In this document: piece after piece, positions 11,285-21,308 of the stretch
How positions within the stretch are numbered: the first letter of the stretch is position 1
Layout of the letters: every line of letters starts with the position of its first letter
Origin: Apostichopus japonicus
Taxonomy: Eukaryota; Echinodermata; Holothuroidea; Aspidochirotida; Stichopodidae
NCBI RefSeq assembly: GCF_037975245.1
Contig: NC_092580.1
Coordinates: forward strand, 655,001-719,000
DNA length: 64,000 bases
Direction: 5' to 3'
Translations under genes and position numbers: made by a program
The notes under the pieces: model-generated
What the model was told of the DNA's origin: nothing
Databases searched by the model: none
The model's input: only the letters and a program-made list of their open reading frames with translations

Positions 11285-13056
11285 TATGGCAAGCCGTTTT
11301 AACATTTACTTCGCAATTAGACTTCAGTCGAATACATTTCACTTTATTGGAATACATTCTACTTAAGTGAAATGTTATTCCACTTAAGTGGAAATGTATT
11401 ACACTTAAGTGGAGTTCAATTTCCCTAAAGTAGAATTCCATTCCACTTAAGTGGAAATGAACATTTCTATTTCACTTAAGTGGAAATGCCTCCCACTTAA
11501 GTGGAATTGTATTTCACTTTAGTGGAAATACATTCCACTTAAGTGGAATTGTAATTTACTTAAGTGGAATACATTTCCACTTTAGTGGTATAACATTTCA
11601 CTTAAGCTAAATAGTCCATCTATTTCACTTAAGTGGAATACAATTCCACTCAAGTGAAATGCTTTTCCACTTAAGTGAAATACAATTCCAGTTGAGTGGA
11701 ATGCATTTCCACTTAAGTGGAATTGTATTCCACTTAAGTGGAATACAATTTCATTTAAGTGGAATAATATCTTTTGGGCGTCAATTTCACTTATGTGGAA
11801 TTCTATTCTGCTTAAAAATACAATTCCACTTAAGTGGAATGCATTTCCACTTAAGTGGAATTGTATTCTACTTAAGTGGAATACAATTACACTTTAGTGG
11901 AATAATATCTTTTGGGCGTCAATTTCACTTAAGTGGAATTCTATTCTGCTTAAGTAAAATACAATTCCACTTAAGTGGAAATGTTGATATGTGGCTTATA
12001 TATAAATACAATTTAGGGTAATGTTCGTCGTAACGCATTCAATTGCTCATCACATATGATGATGTAGTCGATCCTCGTTGCACGTGTACATTATGGCTAT
12101 GGCTAATCATTCACATCTAACATTGCTGGAATGCGATCAAATAATTGTTGTTGTTACAGACACAATTCGAAGTGTTGTTTTCTCACTTGCACAGTGGAAC
12201 AATCAGTATGATGCACAACAGAGGCGGCTTACATCTTGTTTAAGTAACATAGGCAGAATTCGTAACTTTTTAGATAGTGAAACTTTTGACGAAGTAAAAG
12301 ATTCCATCCAAAATAAAAAAAAAGTAATACGTTCTCTAGCCCTTGTCAATGCGTTTTCGGCTGTAGCTCCAACCACTTGTAATGTATTTGCCATGGCTTT
12401 ATTTTGGTAATCGTATTCGTCAGGTACCAGGTCAGGTACGTACGTACTCACCTTGCACAAATGTTAAGTGCTAGCTGGATCCAGATGGACAGCCGATATT
12501 CATTGTGCACATATCGACACCACGTACGTACACGTATCGCGGCAAGTTGTTTATAATGGCGCGCAAAGGCATGGGCAAAGTTTGGCGTTGAATGAACTAG
12601 CCAATCACATTCCATTTAAGTGGAATACACTAGCCAATCACATTCCACTTAAGTGAAATAGACTATCCAATCACATTTCACTTAAGTGGAATTGTATTCC
12701 ACTTAAGTGTAATTGTATTCCACTTAAGTGAAATAGACAGGACATTCCACTCAAGTGGAATTGTATTCCACTTAAGTAGAATACAATTCCACTTAAGTGA
12801 AATGCATTTCCTAAGTGAAATACAATTCCACTTAAGTGAAATAGATTTAGCTTAAGTAAGATGCAGTGACAAGTTGATGAATTCAGCTTAAGTAAAATAC
12901 AATTAAGCTTAAGTGGAATATGGTATTCCACTTAAGTTAAATAGAATTCCACTCAAGTTAAATAGTATTCTGCTTAAGTGAAATTGAATTCCACTTAAGT
13001 GAAATGTATTCGACTTAAGTCGAATTGCGAGGTAAATGTTAAAACGGCTTGCCATA
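11285..13056. mobile_element. palindrome-array fold-back element 2
   Basis: The 1,772-bp element starts TATGGCAAGCCGTTTTAACA and ends with its inverse. The terminal arms match for about 55 bp. It is flanked by CGTGCA (11279-11284 and 13057-13062), a 6-bp target duplication. Two arrays (about 11330-11990 and 12600-13020) are built from the palindrome TTCCACTTAAGTGGAA joined by GAATACAATTC, giving a 21-bp spacing. Between them lies about 600 bp of unlike sequence with a 105-codon open frame. The end sequence, duplication length and palindrome design are the same as in the element at 578-1565, though the palindrome itself is unrelated. Confidence 0.85.
12093..12410 (+). CDS. unrecognised 105-codon open frame inside fold-back element 2
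   Basis: From ATG at 12093 it reads MAMANHSHLTLLECDQIIVV and later RRLTSCLSNIGRIRNFLDSE, ending ...FAMALFW at TAA 12408. The composition is ordinary for a soluble alpha-helical protein, with Leu, Ile, Val, Arg and Asp in a mixed pattern, and differs sharply from the repeat peptides around it. A GTGAGTACGTACG donor-like word on the opposite strand near 12437 means the segment could equally be part of a captured minus-strand exon. It matches no transposase that I recognise and lacks an obvious DDE or zinc-finger pattern. It may be a remnant of element-encoded protein, host cargo, or a chance frame. Confidence 0.3.
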   Translation: MAMANHSHLTLLECDQIIVVVTDTIRSVVFSLAQWNNQYDAQQRRLTSCLSNIGRIRNFLDSETFDEVKDSIQNKKKVIRSLALVNAFSAVAPTTCNVFAMALFW

Positions 13057-13429
13057 CGTGCACTGACCTAAATGGAGTGTAACCACTCCCGATTTTGCAA
13101 TTTCCCAAGATCAGGCCCGAAAAATCCCAAGAAATACCAAGAACACTGTGCTGTATGGATTTCTAGCAATATCCAGCGATATCTAGGGATGAATATCCCA
13201 AGATCTTACCTAAACTGAAGGCAGATAGAGAATCGAAACCTTCAGTGAACTGAACTTGAAACTGTGCGTCTTTCGAAATGAAAAGAATGTGGGGAATTGC
13301 ACAATAAACAGATCAAAGTTATATATTTCAGTCTCATTTCAATTATTCGAATTTGTTAAGCAAACAGCAGATATCACATCATATCAGTGAGCATGAAAAT
13401 GGCGTTCCAGGATGAACAGCCTTCAAACC

Positions 13430-13615
13430 ATGGGCGCAGATCCTGGTGGGGACAGCAGGACGCGTCCCCATCAACTTTTTTTCAGTAGTGGGGACATAAT
13501 ATACCGTGTCCCCACCAATTTTTCTTGACCAATAGCTGCATTTCAAGTTCCCCTGTATTGAACTTTGGCGCAGTTAGATCCAGCCCAGCCCCTCGGTTCC
13601 TACGCCCTTGCTAAC
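13430..13615. mobile_element. hAT-like fragment with GGGCG ends
   Basis: CATGGGCGCAGATCCTGGTG near 13430 faces the inverse of CAAGGGCGTAGGAACCGAGG ending near 13611. The interior repeats 'gtggggacA' twice (13456 and 13493). No target duplication is visible, so the limits are uncertain. Confidence 0.35.
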
Positions 13616-13648
13616 CACTGCGTCACTGCAACTGTTGAGAAATAATGC

Positions 13649-14198
13649 TAATTTTTTCTTCAAAATGGAACGGAGGGTGATGTTCAAATGCTGTACAGGA
13701 TAACTCAAAACGTACACCTTTATTGAACTTCATATTTCAAATGGTCTCAAAATTGGCATTATTTTCAGTGATTTATACTACATGACTCTAGGTTTGGCAG
13801 TAACTTGTGAAAATGTTTCATAGTGAAAATAAAACAATGCCATGTTACTCATTAATTATTAAAGGGTTGGCAGAGCTGCTTTTCTTGCTCAAATTGATCA
13901 AAGAATATGTCCATGTGCTCATACATAGAGCATCTGTATGTCTTTATATCACATAGGAAGACTGTTCTCTCTGGGTATTGAAACATTTTGGAATATATAT
14001 TCTACATTTTGAGTCCTTAAAAGATCTTAATTCTTTTGATTGCCTTGTTGCTAAAGTAATGGTCAAGACAACGTTTCCTGAATCTGCATAGCTCATGTCG
14101 CGGAGCGGTTGAAAACTATTAATATACAACAACCAGTTAAAACAACAGTATCAGGCAGTATTTTATCACCCTCCGTTCCATTTTTGAAGAAAAAATTA
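13649..14198. mobile_element. TA-flanked MITE with 31-bp inverted ends
   Basis: The left end, ATTTTTTCTTCAAAATGGAA plus cggagggtgat, is mirrored at 14165-14196 with one extra base. Both ends are bounded by TA, as expected of Tc1/mariner-type insertion. The 480-bp interior shows no transposase motif. Confidence 0.6.
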
Positions 14199-14279
14199 CG
14201 ATTAAAACATTGAACACTTCTATCGCTTAGCATACAATTTCCGAGGAAACAACACCGTGAAACTGGAGAACATTTATGA

Positions 14280-14450
14280 ATAAGAAAGGTTTGATTTGAC
14301 TGCGTTGAAATAACTTATGACTGGCAAGATGCGTGGAGCGCTCTCTATCGGCCTCTTTTTTGGTCAGTTTGCAACTTCAGAGGAACAATAGAAACCCGAA
14401 AAAACTTTTAAAACGAACAAAGGATTCACAAACCTTTGTTCTGCCTAAAA
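14280..14450 (+). repeat. dispersed repeat shared with 17700-17870
   Basis: Both loci carry 'aaaggtttgatttgactgc', 'tggcaagatgcgt.gagcgc', 'cagtttgcaactt' and 'cagaggaacaatagaaa' in the same order, with about 80-85% identity by eye. It belongs to the composite repeat family described at 17263-18400. Confidence 0.65.
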
Positions 14451-14600
14451 GATAAGCAGAGGCCAAAAGAGGCCTAAAAGATAAGCAGAATGAAACTGTT
14501 AGCAAACTGCTTATCCACTAGAGAGCCTGTGTAATAGAATGTGTAAAAGTTTCGATCCTAGCAGGATCTTCTTCAGAGGCTTAAAAAATAAGATCAGCAG

Positions 14601-16830
14601 AAAGTTTGGTTTATTGTAGATTTGTGTGCGCGGAATTAGCCCGATTGGTACGGGGAAAGGTGATTAATTTGCTCTAGGTGGGATCTGGTGCGGTTATCTA
14701 TAATTCTTTCGGAAATCTTACATACGGCTGGGAGGAGACTAATTGGTCGATAGTTTTGAATTTTGGTGCGGTCTTTACTTAGTTTCGGTATTAAAATCTT
14801 TTTGGCGGATTTCCATGGGGTTGGGAAATAACCCAGTCTAAGGAGTTCGTTAAATAGTGGGAAAATATGAGAGTTAATGAATATCGGAGGGGAGTTTTTA
14901 GGCATTAGGTCATTTATGTTGTCAGGACCAGTGGAGGATGCATTTTTTAGTGGCACTATACCAATTGTTTATATCTATTTTATTGAGCAGAGGGATGATT
15001 TTTGTTGAGACATCCTAATGGGTTGGTGTTAAAGCTGGTTGCATTTCTGATAATTGTACGGTCTATTTCGTGTTTACAGCTGATATCGTATCGGGGGCCA
15101 TCGTAGATATTGAATATACTTTTAAAGTACGATTCAATTAGCTTTATTTGGTCTTGAGTTTTTGTGATGAGGTTACCTACGTTATCTCTAAGGCCTTGGT
15201 CTGTTTTACCTGTGTTTGGGGTTGTAATGGGGTTAATGATTTTTTAAAATTTTCCAAAAGTGTTTCGGGTTTTTATCATTACTTATTAAATCGCAGTTGC
15301 TTGGGACGCGGTTTTGTTCATCCGCCAATATTTGTCTGTTTATTGCTATTTAAGTTGGTTAATTTGGGTTTTTAGAGTTAGGTCTCGGGAGATGATATAG
15401 GTTCTACGTAGGCGACGTCTGAGTTTCATAAGTGTAAGGATTTTCTTATTTAGTTTTCGTTTTCTGTTTTGTTTTTAAATGACAGTGTCTTTTGAAAGTA
15501 TTGAAGATATGATTGATGGGCAACGCTGTCACAGTAATTGTCGATGTAATTTAGCCAGGCGCGGCGGAACGGGAAAATTATTGGGGTGCTAATGTGTTAA
15601 GATTATCTAAGCGGAGCGCCACCATGGGTTGATGCGGAGCGTACAAGACAATTTTGGGGTTTTCAAACCCCCAGATGCCCGGAAACGGCACTTGCCGAGT
15701 GTTTTATGCTGCGAATACCTAGCCCTAAGATATGGGTCTCAAGCCTGCAATTTCTCAGATTGCACCAAAAAATCTGTAAAAGCATTGTAATTTGTATATT
15801 CGAGGGTGTTTTAAGAGAGTAGCTATTACTCGTAGTGTACTCGCAAAGACGTTTTTGAGTGTAGTAAATTACTACTTGCAATTAAATGCAATAATTAAAT
15901 AAATGTCCTAAGAAAAAACAGAAAGCATTTCTTAATGTCAACAAATGGGTAATTCCAAACCATGTGCAGTTGCCAACAAATTTCTATGAACCAAGCACAG
16001 TCACGAATGCATGTACCCTATACAGTACAGGTGAAATGCTAATATTGTGTTTTTGTTCGTTTAATAATTAATTGCGCACATAGAGCCATGTTCCACGCCT
16101 TGCGTGTACTCGTAGTGTAAACGCAAATTTTGATGAGTGTATAGCGTTTAGCTTATTACACTCTTATTTAAAACACTAATATTCGATGAGGCATGATAGA
16201 GACAATCAATTATCATATCGTTTGAATGCTCTGGCTGCAATGCTCCGCACCTACCCTCCCCCCCCCCATGTCCCTGAAGGATATATCCATGGGAAATGTG
16301 CTACCATTGGAAGGATATATCTTTCAGGGATGTTGGAGAACTGGCTGAAAAGAGGCAAATCATTGGCCTAAGACGTAGTTGTGTTGCGCTTACCCCCCCC
16401 CCCCGGTTCCGCCGCCACTGAATTTAGCTCGTTGTTTTGGTTGTTGTATTTTGGGAGTCTGTTTTATTGTAATTATACGTCACTTCGTTATTTGGTATGC
16501 GGTTGAGGTTTATGTCTAGCTCAAAAACGAGTGGAAAAATTGTCACTGATTTAGTCATCTTCTAGGATTTGTATCGAATGTGTTTAAGTTGCGAGGTGAT
16601 TTGAGGTTACATGGGTAGTCAAGTAGTTCTGTAATATTGTTTATTGGGTTTATCCTAGGATTGGTACTTTGGCTAATTATCGTTAAGTTGTATTTATCAC
16701 ATATTTCTAAGAGATTTGCCTTTTTCAGAAAAAATAATGTGGGCAATTACTAGGAGTTTTATATTTTTATTAGAACATATATATGCTATGCTGGATATGG
16801 GCTCATTTGGGGGACTATAATCATACCACG
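14601..16830 (-). mobile_element. Jockey-like LINE fragment (copy A), split by a hAT-type insert
   Basis: The minus strand encodes a broken ORF2. The reverse-transcriptase start (14636-14956) has SSTGPDNI, WKSAKKILIPK and NYRPISLLPAVCKISERI, which are RT motifs of non-LTR elements. Further upstream, endonuclease-region sequence is readable near 16555-16746. The DNA aligns at roughly 90% with 24570-25990 of copy B. The copy is interrupted at 15556-16420 by another transposon. It lacks the second half of the RT domain, which copy B has, so it is truncated at its 3' side. That is not the usual 5' truncation and suggests later deletion or recombination. Confidence 0.8.
15556..16420. mobile_element. 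non-autonomous hAT-type element inside the Jockey-like LINE
   Basis: The left end is CAGGCGCGGCGGAACGGG. The right end is the inverse of CAGTGGCGGCGGAACCGG followed by a C/G tract. Both sides carry AATTTAGC (15548-15555 and 16421-16428), an exact 8-bp duplication as made by hAT transposases. The uninterrupted sequence of copy B at about 25525 has a single 'aatttagc', which confirms the insertion point. The interior (865 bp in all) has no transposase and includes G- and C-rich runs and loosely mirrored 'tactcgtagtgta' words. Confidence 0.85.
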
Positions 16831-16918
16831 AAAGTGTCCATTAGGTATAGGTTGCATTGAGGGTGTGTTATTCTTTCGTCAAATGGCGTACCATGGGGGG
16901 AGGGGGTGGTCTATCTGG

Positions 16919-17260
16919 CAGTGGCGCAGCGTCCATACAGTCAGGGGGCGGATACCCCCCCCCCCTGACGGACTCAAATGGACTGCTGGCGCCCTTTTTT
17001 AGCTTTTTACCACTTTATATGCTATTATTGACGTTTTTATTGCGCTCTCATCTACCTATTGACATTTATCCTTTATCTGCAAATTAGCAAGGCCCGGAAA
17101 GTGTCATTTCCGCCGATCTAAGGAGCATCTTTATTCAAAATTTTCGGTACGCTCCGCGCCAAACCCGTGGTGGCGCTCCGCTTAGATAGTTTCGAAAGCG
17201 CCCCTACAGACCATTCTCGCCCCCCCCCCCCCTCGACCAATACCCTTAGCTCCGCCACTG
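16919..17260. mobile_element. short hAT-like MITE
   Basis: It begins CAGTGGCGCAGCGTCCATAC and ends with the inverse of CAGTGGCGGAGCTAAGGGTA. G/C tracts lie just inside both ends and a 'gcgctccgct' block is internal. The flanking octamers (ctatctgg / caaatgac) do not match, so no target duplication supports the limits. Rearrangement after insertion is likely. Confidence 0.55.
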
Positions 17261-17262
17261 CA

Positions 17263-18400
17263 AATGACCCGATAGAAATACGTGTTCTTTATAAGTGCAC
17301 AATTTTGAAAAACCCCTCTTTTCAGCCCCCTCTTGTCCTCTCTGAAACACCCATCGACATTAAAATTAGACGTGGAATAGAAGACACCCTTGTCTTTGTT
17401 ATACACTAATTTCGTGTAATTATCTGACCGGGAAAGGCTTTTTGTTTATATGATTTCTATTTTTTTCATAAATCACAAATCATTTTTTTCCCCTGCACGC
17501 CCCCACACAGCACCCAATTCCAAAATAAACTTCAGATTCGTAATCAGCGTGTCGCGAACTACCAGAAAAGATACACATTTATCGCCTTTGCGACAAAAAG
17601 TTATTTCACCTTTAAAAACCGTAAGCAGTTTTTTCCAAAATTTATGCCAAAATTTGACCCATTTATTCATAAATGTCAAGATAAAACTCAAGATGACAAA
17701 CAAAGGTTTGATTTGACTGCTTTGAAATCACGTATCACTGGCAAGATGCGTCGAGCGCCCTTTTATTTCGCTCAGTTTGCAACTTTTCAGAGGAACAATA
17801 GAAAACGGAAAAACTTTTAGGGGCAACAAAAGATTTTAATCCTTTGTTCGTCGTAAAAGTTTTTCGGTCTTACTTTTTCAAGTTTGAGGTGCAAAAACTT
17901 GTTGTCGCAAATTCGATAAATGTGTATCTTTTCTGGTAGTTCGCGACACGCTGATTACGAATCTGAAGTTTATTTTGGAATTGGGTATCAAAAAGAAGTA
18001 CTTTTTAAACTTTTCAGACAAAAAACCTATTTTTGTCGCAAATAAAAATTGCCAAAAATTGACCCCAAATCGATTTCGCCCATATGACGTGACAGGGGGT
18101 AACCGATGCTCAGGAGCCCAAATCTGCAACTCCCAGGTCCATATCTGCTTCCGTTCGGGAGATACGTGGTCTCAAAGGACCCGATAGAAATACGTGTTCT
18201 TTATAAGTGCACAATTTGGAAAACCCCCTCTTTTAAGGCCCCTCTCTTGTCCTCTCTGAAGCACCCATCGAAATTAAAATTAGACGTGGAGTAGAAGACA
18301 CCCTTGTCTTTGTTATACACTTATTTCGTGTAATTATCTGACCGAGTGACCGGAAAAGGCTTTTTGTTTATATGATTTCTATTTTTTTCATAAGTCATAA
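17263..18400. repeat. composite repeat: direct ~220-bp repeats around an inverted pair
   Basis: GACCCGATAGAAATACGTGT opens near-identical blocks at 17266 and 18178, each about 220 bp and ending at 'tttcataa(a/g)tca(c/t)aaatc'. Between them an approximately 75-bp sequence (positions 17511-17582, containing GTAATCAGCGTGTCGCGAAC) reappears inverted at about 17911-17987 with near-perfect identity. Open frames across it are repeat-derived. Confidence 0.8.
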
Positions 18401-18403
18401 ATC

Positions 18404-19140
18404 TGGACTTTGAAGTTTAAATATTAGAAACGAGCATTAATTCTCAGCAGTTCTAGTGGCGCAGTTGGTAGTGCTCTGGACTGACAAACTCCGTGTCTCA
18501 GGTTCGATTCCCAGACAGAGCATTTTGATTTTTTTCTCTTTTCCTTCTTCCATTCTGGACTTTGAAGTTTAAATATTAGAAACGAGCATTAATTCTCAAC
18601 AGTTCTAGTGGCGCAGTTGGTAGTGCTCTGGACTCACAAACTCCGTGTCTCAGGTCCGATTCCCAGACAGAGCATTTTGATTTCTTCTCTTTTCCTTCTT
18701 CCATTCTGGACTTAGAAGTTTAAATATTAGAAACGAGCATTAATTCTCAACAGTTCTAGTGGCGCAGTTGGTAGTGCTCTGGACTGACAAACTCCATGTC
18801 TCAGGTTCGATTCCCAGAGAGAGCAGTTTGATTTGATTTTCTTTTCCTTCTTCCATTCTGGACTTTGAAGTTTAAATATTAGAAACGAGCATTAATTCTC
18901 AACAGTTCTAGTGGCGCAGTTGGTAGTGCTCTGGACTCACAAACTCCATGTCTCAGGTTCGATTCCCAGAGAGAGCATTTTGATTTTCTTTTCTTTTCCT
19001 TCTTCCATTCTGGACTTTGAAGTTTAAATATTAGAAACGAGCATTAATTCTCAACAGTTCTAGTGGCGCAGTTGGTAGTGCTCTGGACTGGAGAGACACC
19101 GACAAACTCCATGTCTCCGGTTCGATTCCCAGACAGAGCA
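18404..19140 (+). repeat. five tandem ~152-bp tRNA-derived (SINE-like) units
   Basis: Each unit has the leader 'ctggactttgaagtttaaatattagaaacg', then a tRNA-like body starting at 18450, 18602, 18753, 18905 and 19057. The body has an A box (TGGCGCAGTTGG) with a perfect 4-bp D stem and a B box (GGTTCGATTCC). Five of seven acceptor pairs can form. The anticodon region reads GAC or CAC (Val-type) in different units, but the T stem has two mismatches and the anticodon stem is short. These are therefore pol III-type SINE bodies arranged in tandem and not functional tRNA genes. Unit 5 carries a 10-base insertion (ctggagagac). Confidence 0.8.
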
Positions 19141-19236
19141 TCATGTCTGCGGTTAATGTCTAGACAGAGCCTTTTACTTTTCTGTTCTTTGGAGGGAGTG
19201 GAAGTATAAATATAAGAAACGAAGTTTTTCCAGAGG

Positions 19237-19320
19237 GAACCGAAATGGTGTAATTGGTTATTCCATCGTTCAGTAAGCGATTGGTTTGGATTGCATCGGT
19301 TCAAGCCCCAGGTGAGTATT
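19237..19320 (+). repeat. second, unrelated tRNA-like SINE body
   Basis: The A-box-like TGGTGTAATTGG at about 19244 and B-box-like GGTTCAAGCC at about 19298 are about 52 bases apart. It directly follows the five-unit array but is not homologous to it. Confidence 0.5.
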
Positions 19321-19321
19321 C

Positions 19322-19590
19322 GCAAAAGGAGTTCTGACAAGTGGATAAGGTGAATCCCGAAGGCGGGCGGTCCCCCTCCTCCTGGCAGGTGGACAAGGTG
19401 AGTACCGAGGGTGACAGGTGAGAGGGGGAGGATGAGAGGGGGTGAGGGTGCGGACAAGGTGAGGTCGCTGCCCCCTCCCCCTGACAAGGTAAAGGCGCGG
19501 ACAAGTGGAGTTCGCCGCCACCCCTCCCCCTGACAAGGTTCAACGCGGACAAGGTGAGTTCGCCGCCACCCCTCCCCCTGACTAGCTAAT
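19322..19590. repeat. GC-rich minisatellite
   Basis: Degenerate units of the form 'gcggacaaggtgagttcgccgccacccctccccctgacaaggt' recur several times between about 19385 and 19585. The long minus-strand frame of 217 codons that covers it is Pro/Arg/Gly-rich repeat translation and not a gene. Confidence 0.75.
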
Positions 19591-19689
19591 CGGGGGTGAG
19601 GGAGTAGTGGAGAAAATGTTTTTACAAAAAAAGACAAAAAAAGTCCAAACAGCAGGATCTTTAAATATTTGTAAAGCTTTAGAAACCAG

Positions 19690-19765
19690 AGGCCCACCTA
19701 ATGGTCTAGTGGTAAAGACTTTTGCTTTTGCATCTCAAGGTCCCTGGCTCAAACTCAATCTTTGC
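19690..19765 (+). repeat. third tRNA-like body
   Basis: A-box-like TGGTCTAGTGGTAAAGAC at about 19703 is followed about 37 bases later by GGCTCAAACTC. An A-rich tail of aaggaaaaa units follows at 19790-19830, as in SINEs. Confidence 0.45.
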
Positions 19766-19859
19766 TTTTCCTTTTACAATACTCATGTAAAAGGAAGAAA
19801 AAAAGGAAAAAAAAGGAAAAAAAAGAATAGACTTTGAAATAACTTCTTTTTTTTAATGA

Positions 19860-21308
19860 CAAATCAGTTCATGGACAGGATATACCTTCATCCCTCCCAC
19901 CACAGTTAATACCCTTCAACTACCTGTCCAGAAACAGGTTATCCCTCATCAAATTATTATGCAAATACTAATCAAAACATGCAATACATATTTCATAAAC
20001 ATTCTTAGTGATACCTGCATCTACTATTGAGATGGTTGGGTGACAACAGACAGTTAGTTTCTATAATGTTTCTATTATTTATAATATCAGCCTGGAGGGC
20101 AGTTATTTAATGATACTAAGCAGTCACATGTACATATGGGATAAGCCTATGGCCTTTTTACTTCACACCAGGTGGCTATCCAATTCACACCAGTACATTC
20201 TTTTTGGACATTTTTTTTTAAACATTTGGAAGACCATTTCAACATGAGGGGAAAAAGAATTGATTTCTCCTATATAAAAATAATAACCCCATCTTACTTT
20301 AGCCAGATAGGGCTTGAATCCATAGGTTTGCTTGACGACAAGTTCCCAACAAAAAGGAGTTGGCCTTCCATGGCTGATTGCTGATTCAGTTTACAATACC
20401 ATGGCGCCCCTGCTACCATCAATAAAATTGTCTTTAACTTTCATTTATTAACTAAACCTGATTTTGAATTAATTTTAGATAACTCAATTTTTACATTTTT
20501 TGCCCTCCAGTTTGAAAAAGGAAACGTTACTACCATAGCACAAACAACATATATGTGGAAAGGTTGCTCCCTTTCATTGCTGTCTCAATCACCCCCCCCC
20601 CCCCCCGGCTCCGACTACCACACCCCAAATTATATACACGAAGAGTGCATTATTGAAAGTTTCTTTAAATATAGCCTTATCATGCAGCAAACCTGTGCTA
20701 CTGCAAACTGAAAATTCAATTCAAAGATTCTCCCTCTTCTCCTTCTCCTTCTCTATCCTTCGCCTCACCACCCCCCACCCCACCCCTGGTCCTTCCAACT
20801 ACCATCCATAACTCCTGCCAATATTAAATTCAGTCACCTTATCATGCCCCCATAAAGTGTCAGTCAGTCAAGCACCACAATGTTTGTAGACCAAGAAATC
20901 AACAACCGAAACCCATTTTTAAAACTTTAAAGCCCCATCAAATAAAGATGCTGTGTTTTTCTTCTTTTTCTCTAAACAAGATAAACACACAAACACCAAA
21001 TCCAAAATATATAAAATTCCAAATCCCATTTTGAATATTCTTCAAATTTTGTTTGCCAAGCCAGGTTAAAAAAGTGAGTGTTATTCTTTTTGGCCTTCCT
21101 TTGTTGCAATGCAAACACAGAGGTGTTTGCATTGCAACAAGGTGTAGTTTTCTATACTAAAAAACAAATAAAATCAAATAAAACTTAAATAAAAGATGAT
21201 TATAGCACATGCAGGAGAAGAGTGAGAGCCCTCCCAAATACTACCGGCTTATGTATACAAAAGACCTTTTTCCGAAATCCTTTTTCCGACATCGTGGCAA
21301 ATCGAGAG
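19860..21308. other. non-coding tract downstream of SRP68
   Basis: AT-rich sequence with C tracts at 20591 and 20770. It probably contains the SRP68 3' untranslated region (minus strand) close to 21308. A perfect 15-base inverted pair (gtgtttgcattgcaa) sits at about 21109-21140. No exon was seen. Confidence 0.4.

Noticed and set aside
11659-12021. 120-codon frame with a seven-residue repeat (HLSGIQF type)
   Set aside because: The 21-bp palindrome spacing is a multiple of three, which forces an open frame. The same pattern occurs on the minus strand at 12671-12931. Not taken as a repeat protein.
18450-19130. Functional tRNA-Val gene cluster
   Set aside because: A and B boxes and the D stem are good, but the T stem has two mismatches, the anticodon stem is short and two acceptor pairs fail. 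The units sit inside a 152-bp repeat with SINE-like flanks.
19044-19697. 217-codon minus-strand frame
   Set aside because: It overlaps tRNA-like repeats and a GC-rich minisatellite and has no gene-like codon pattern or splice support.
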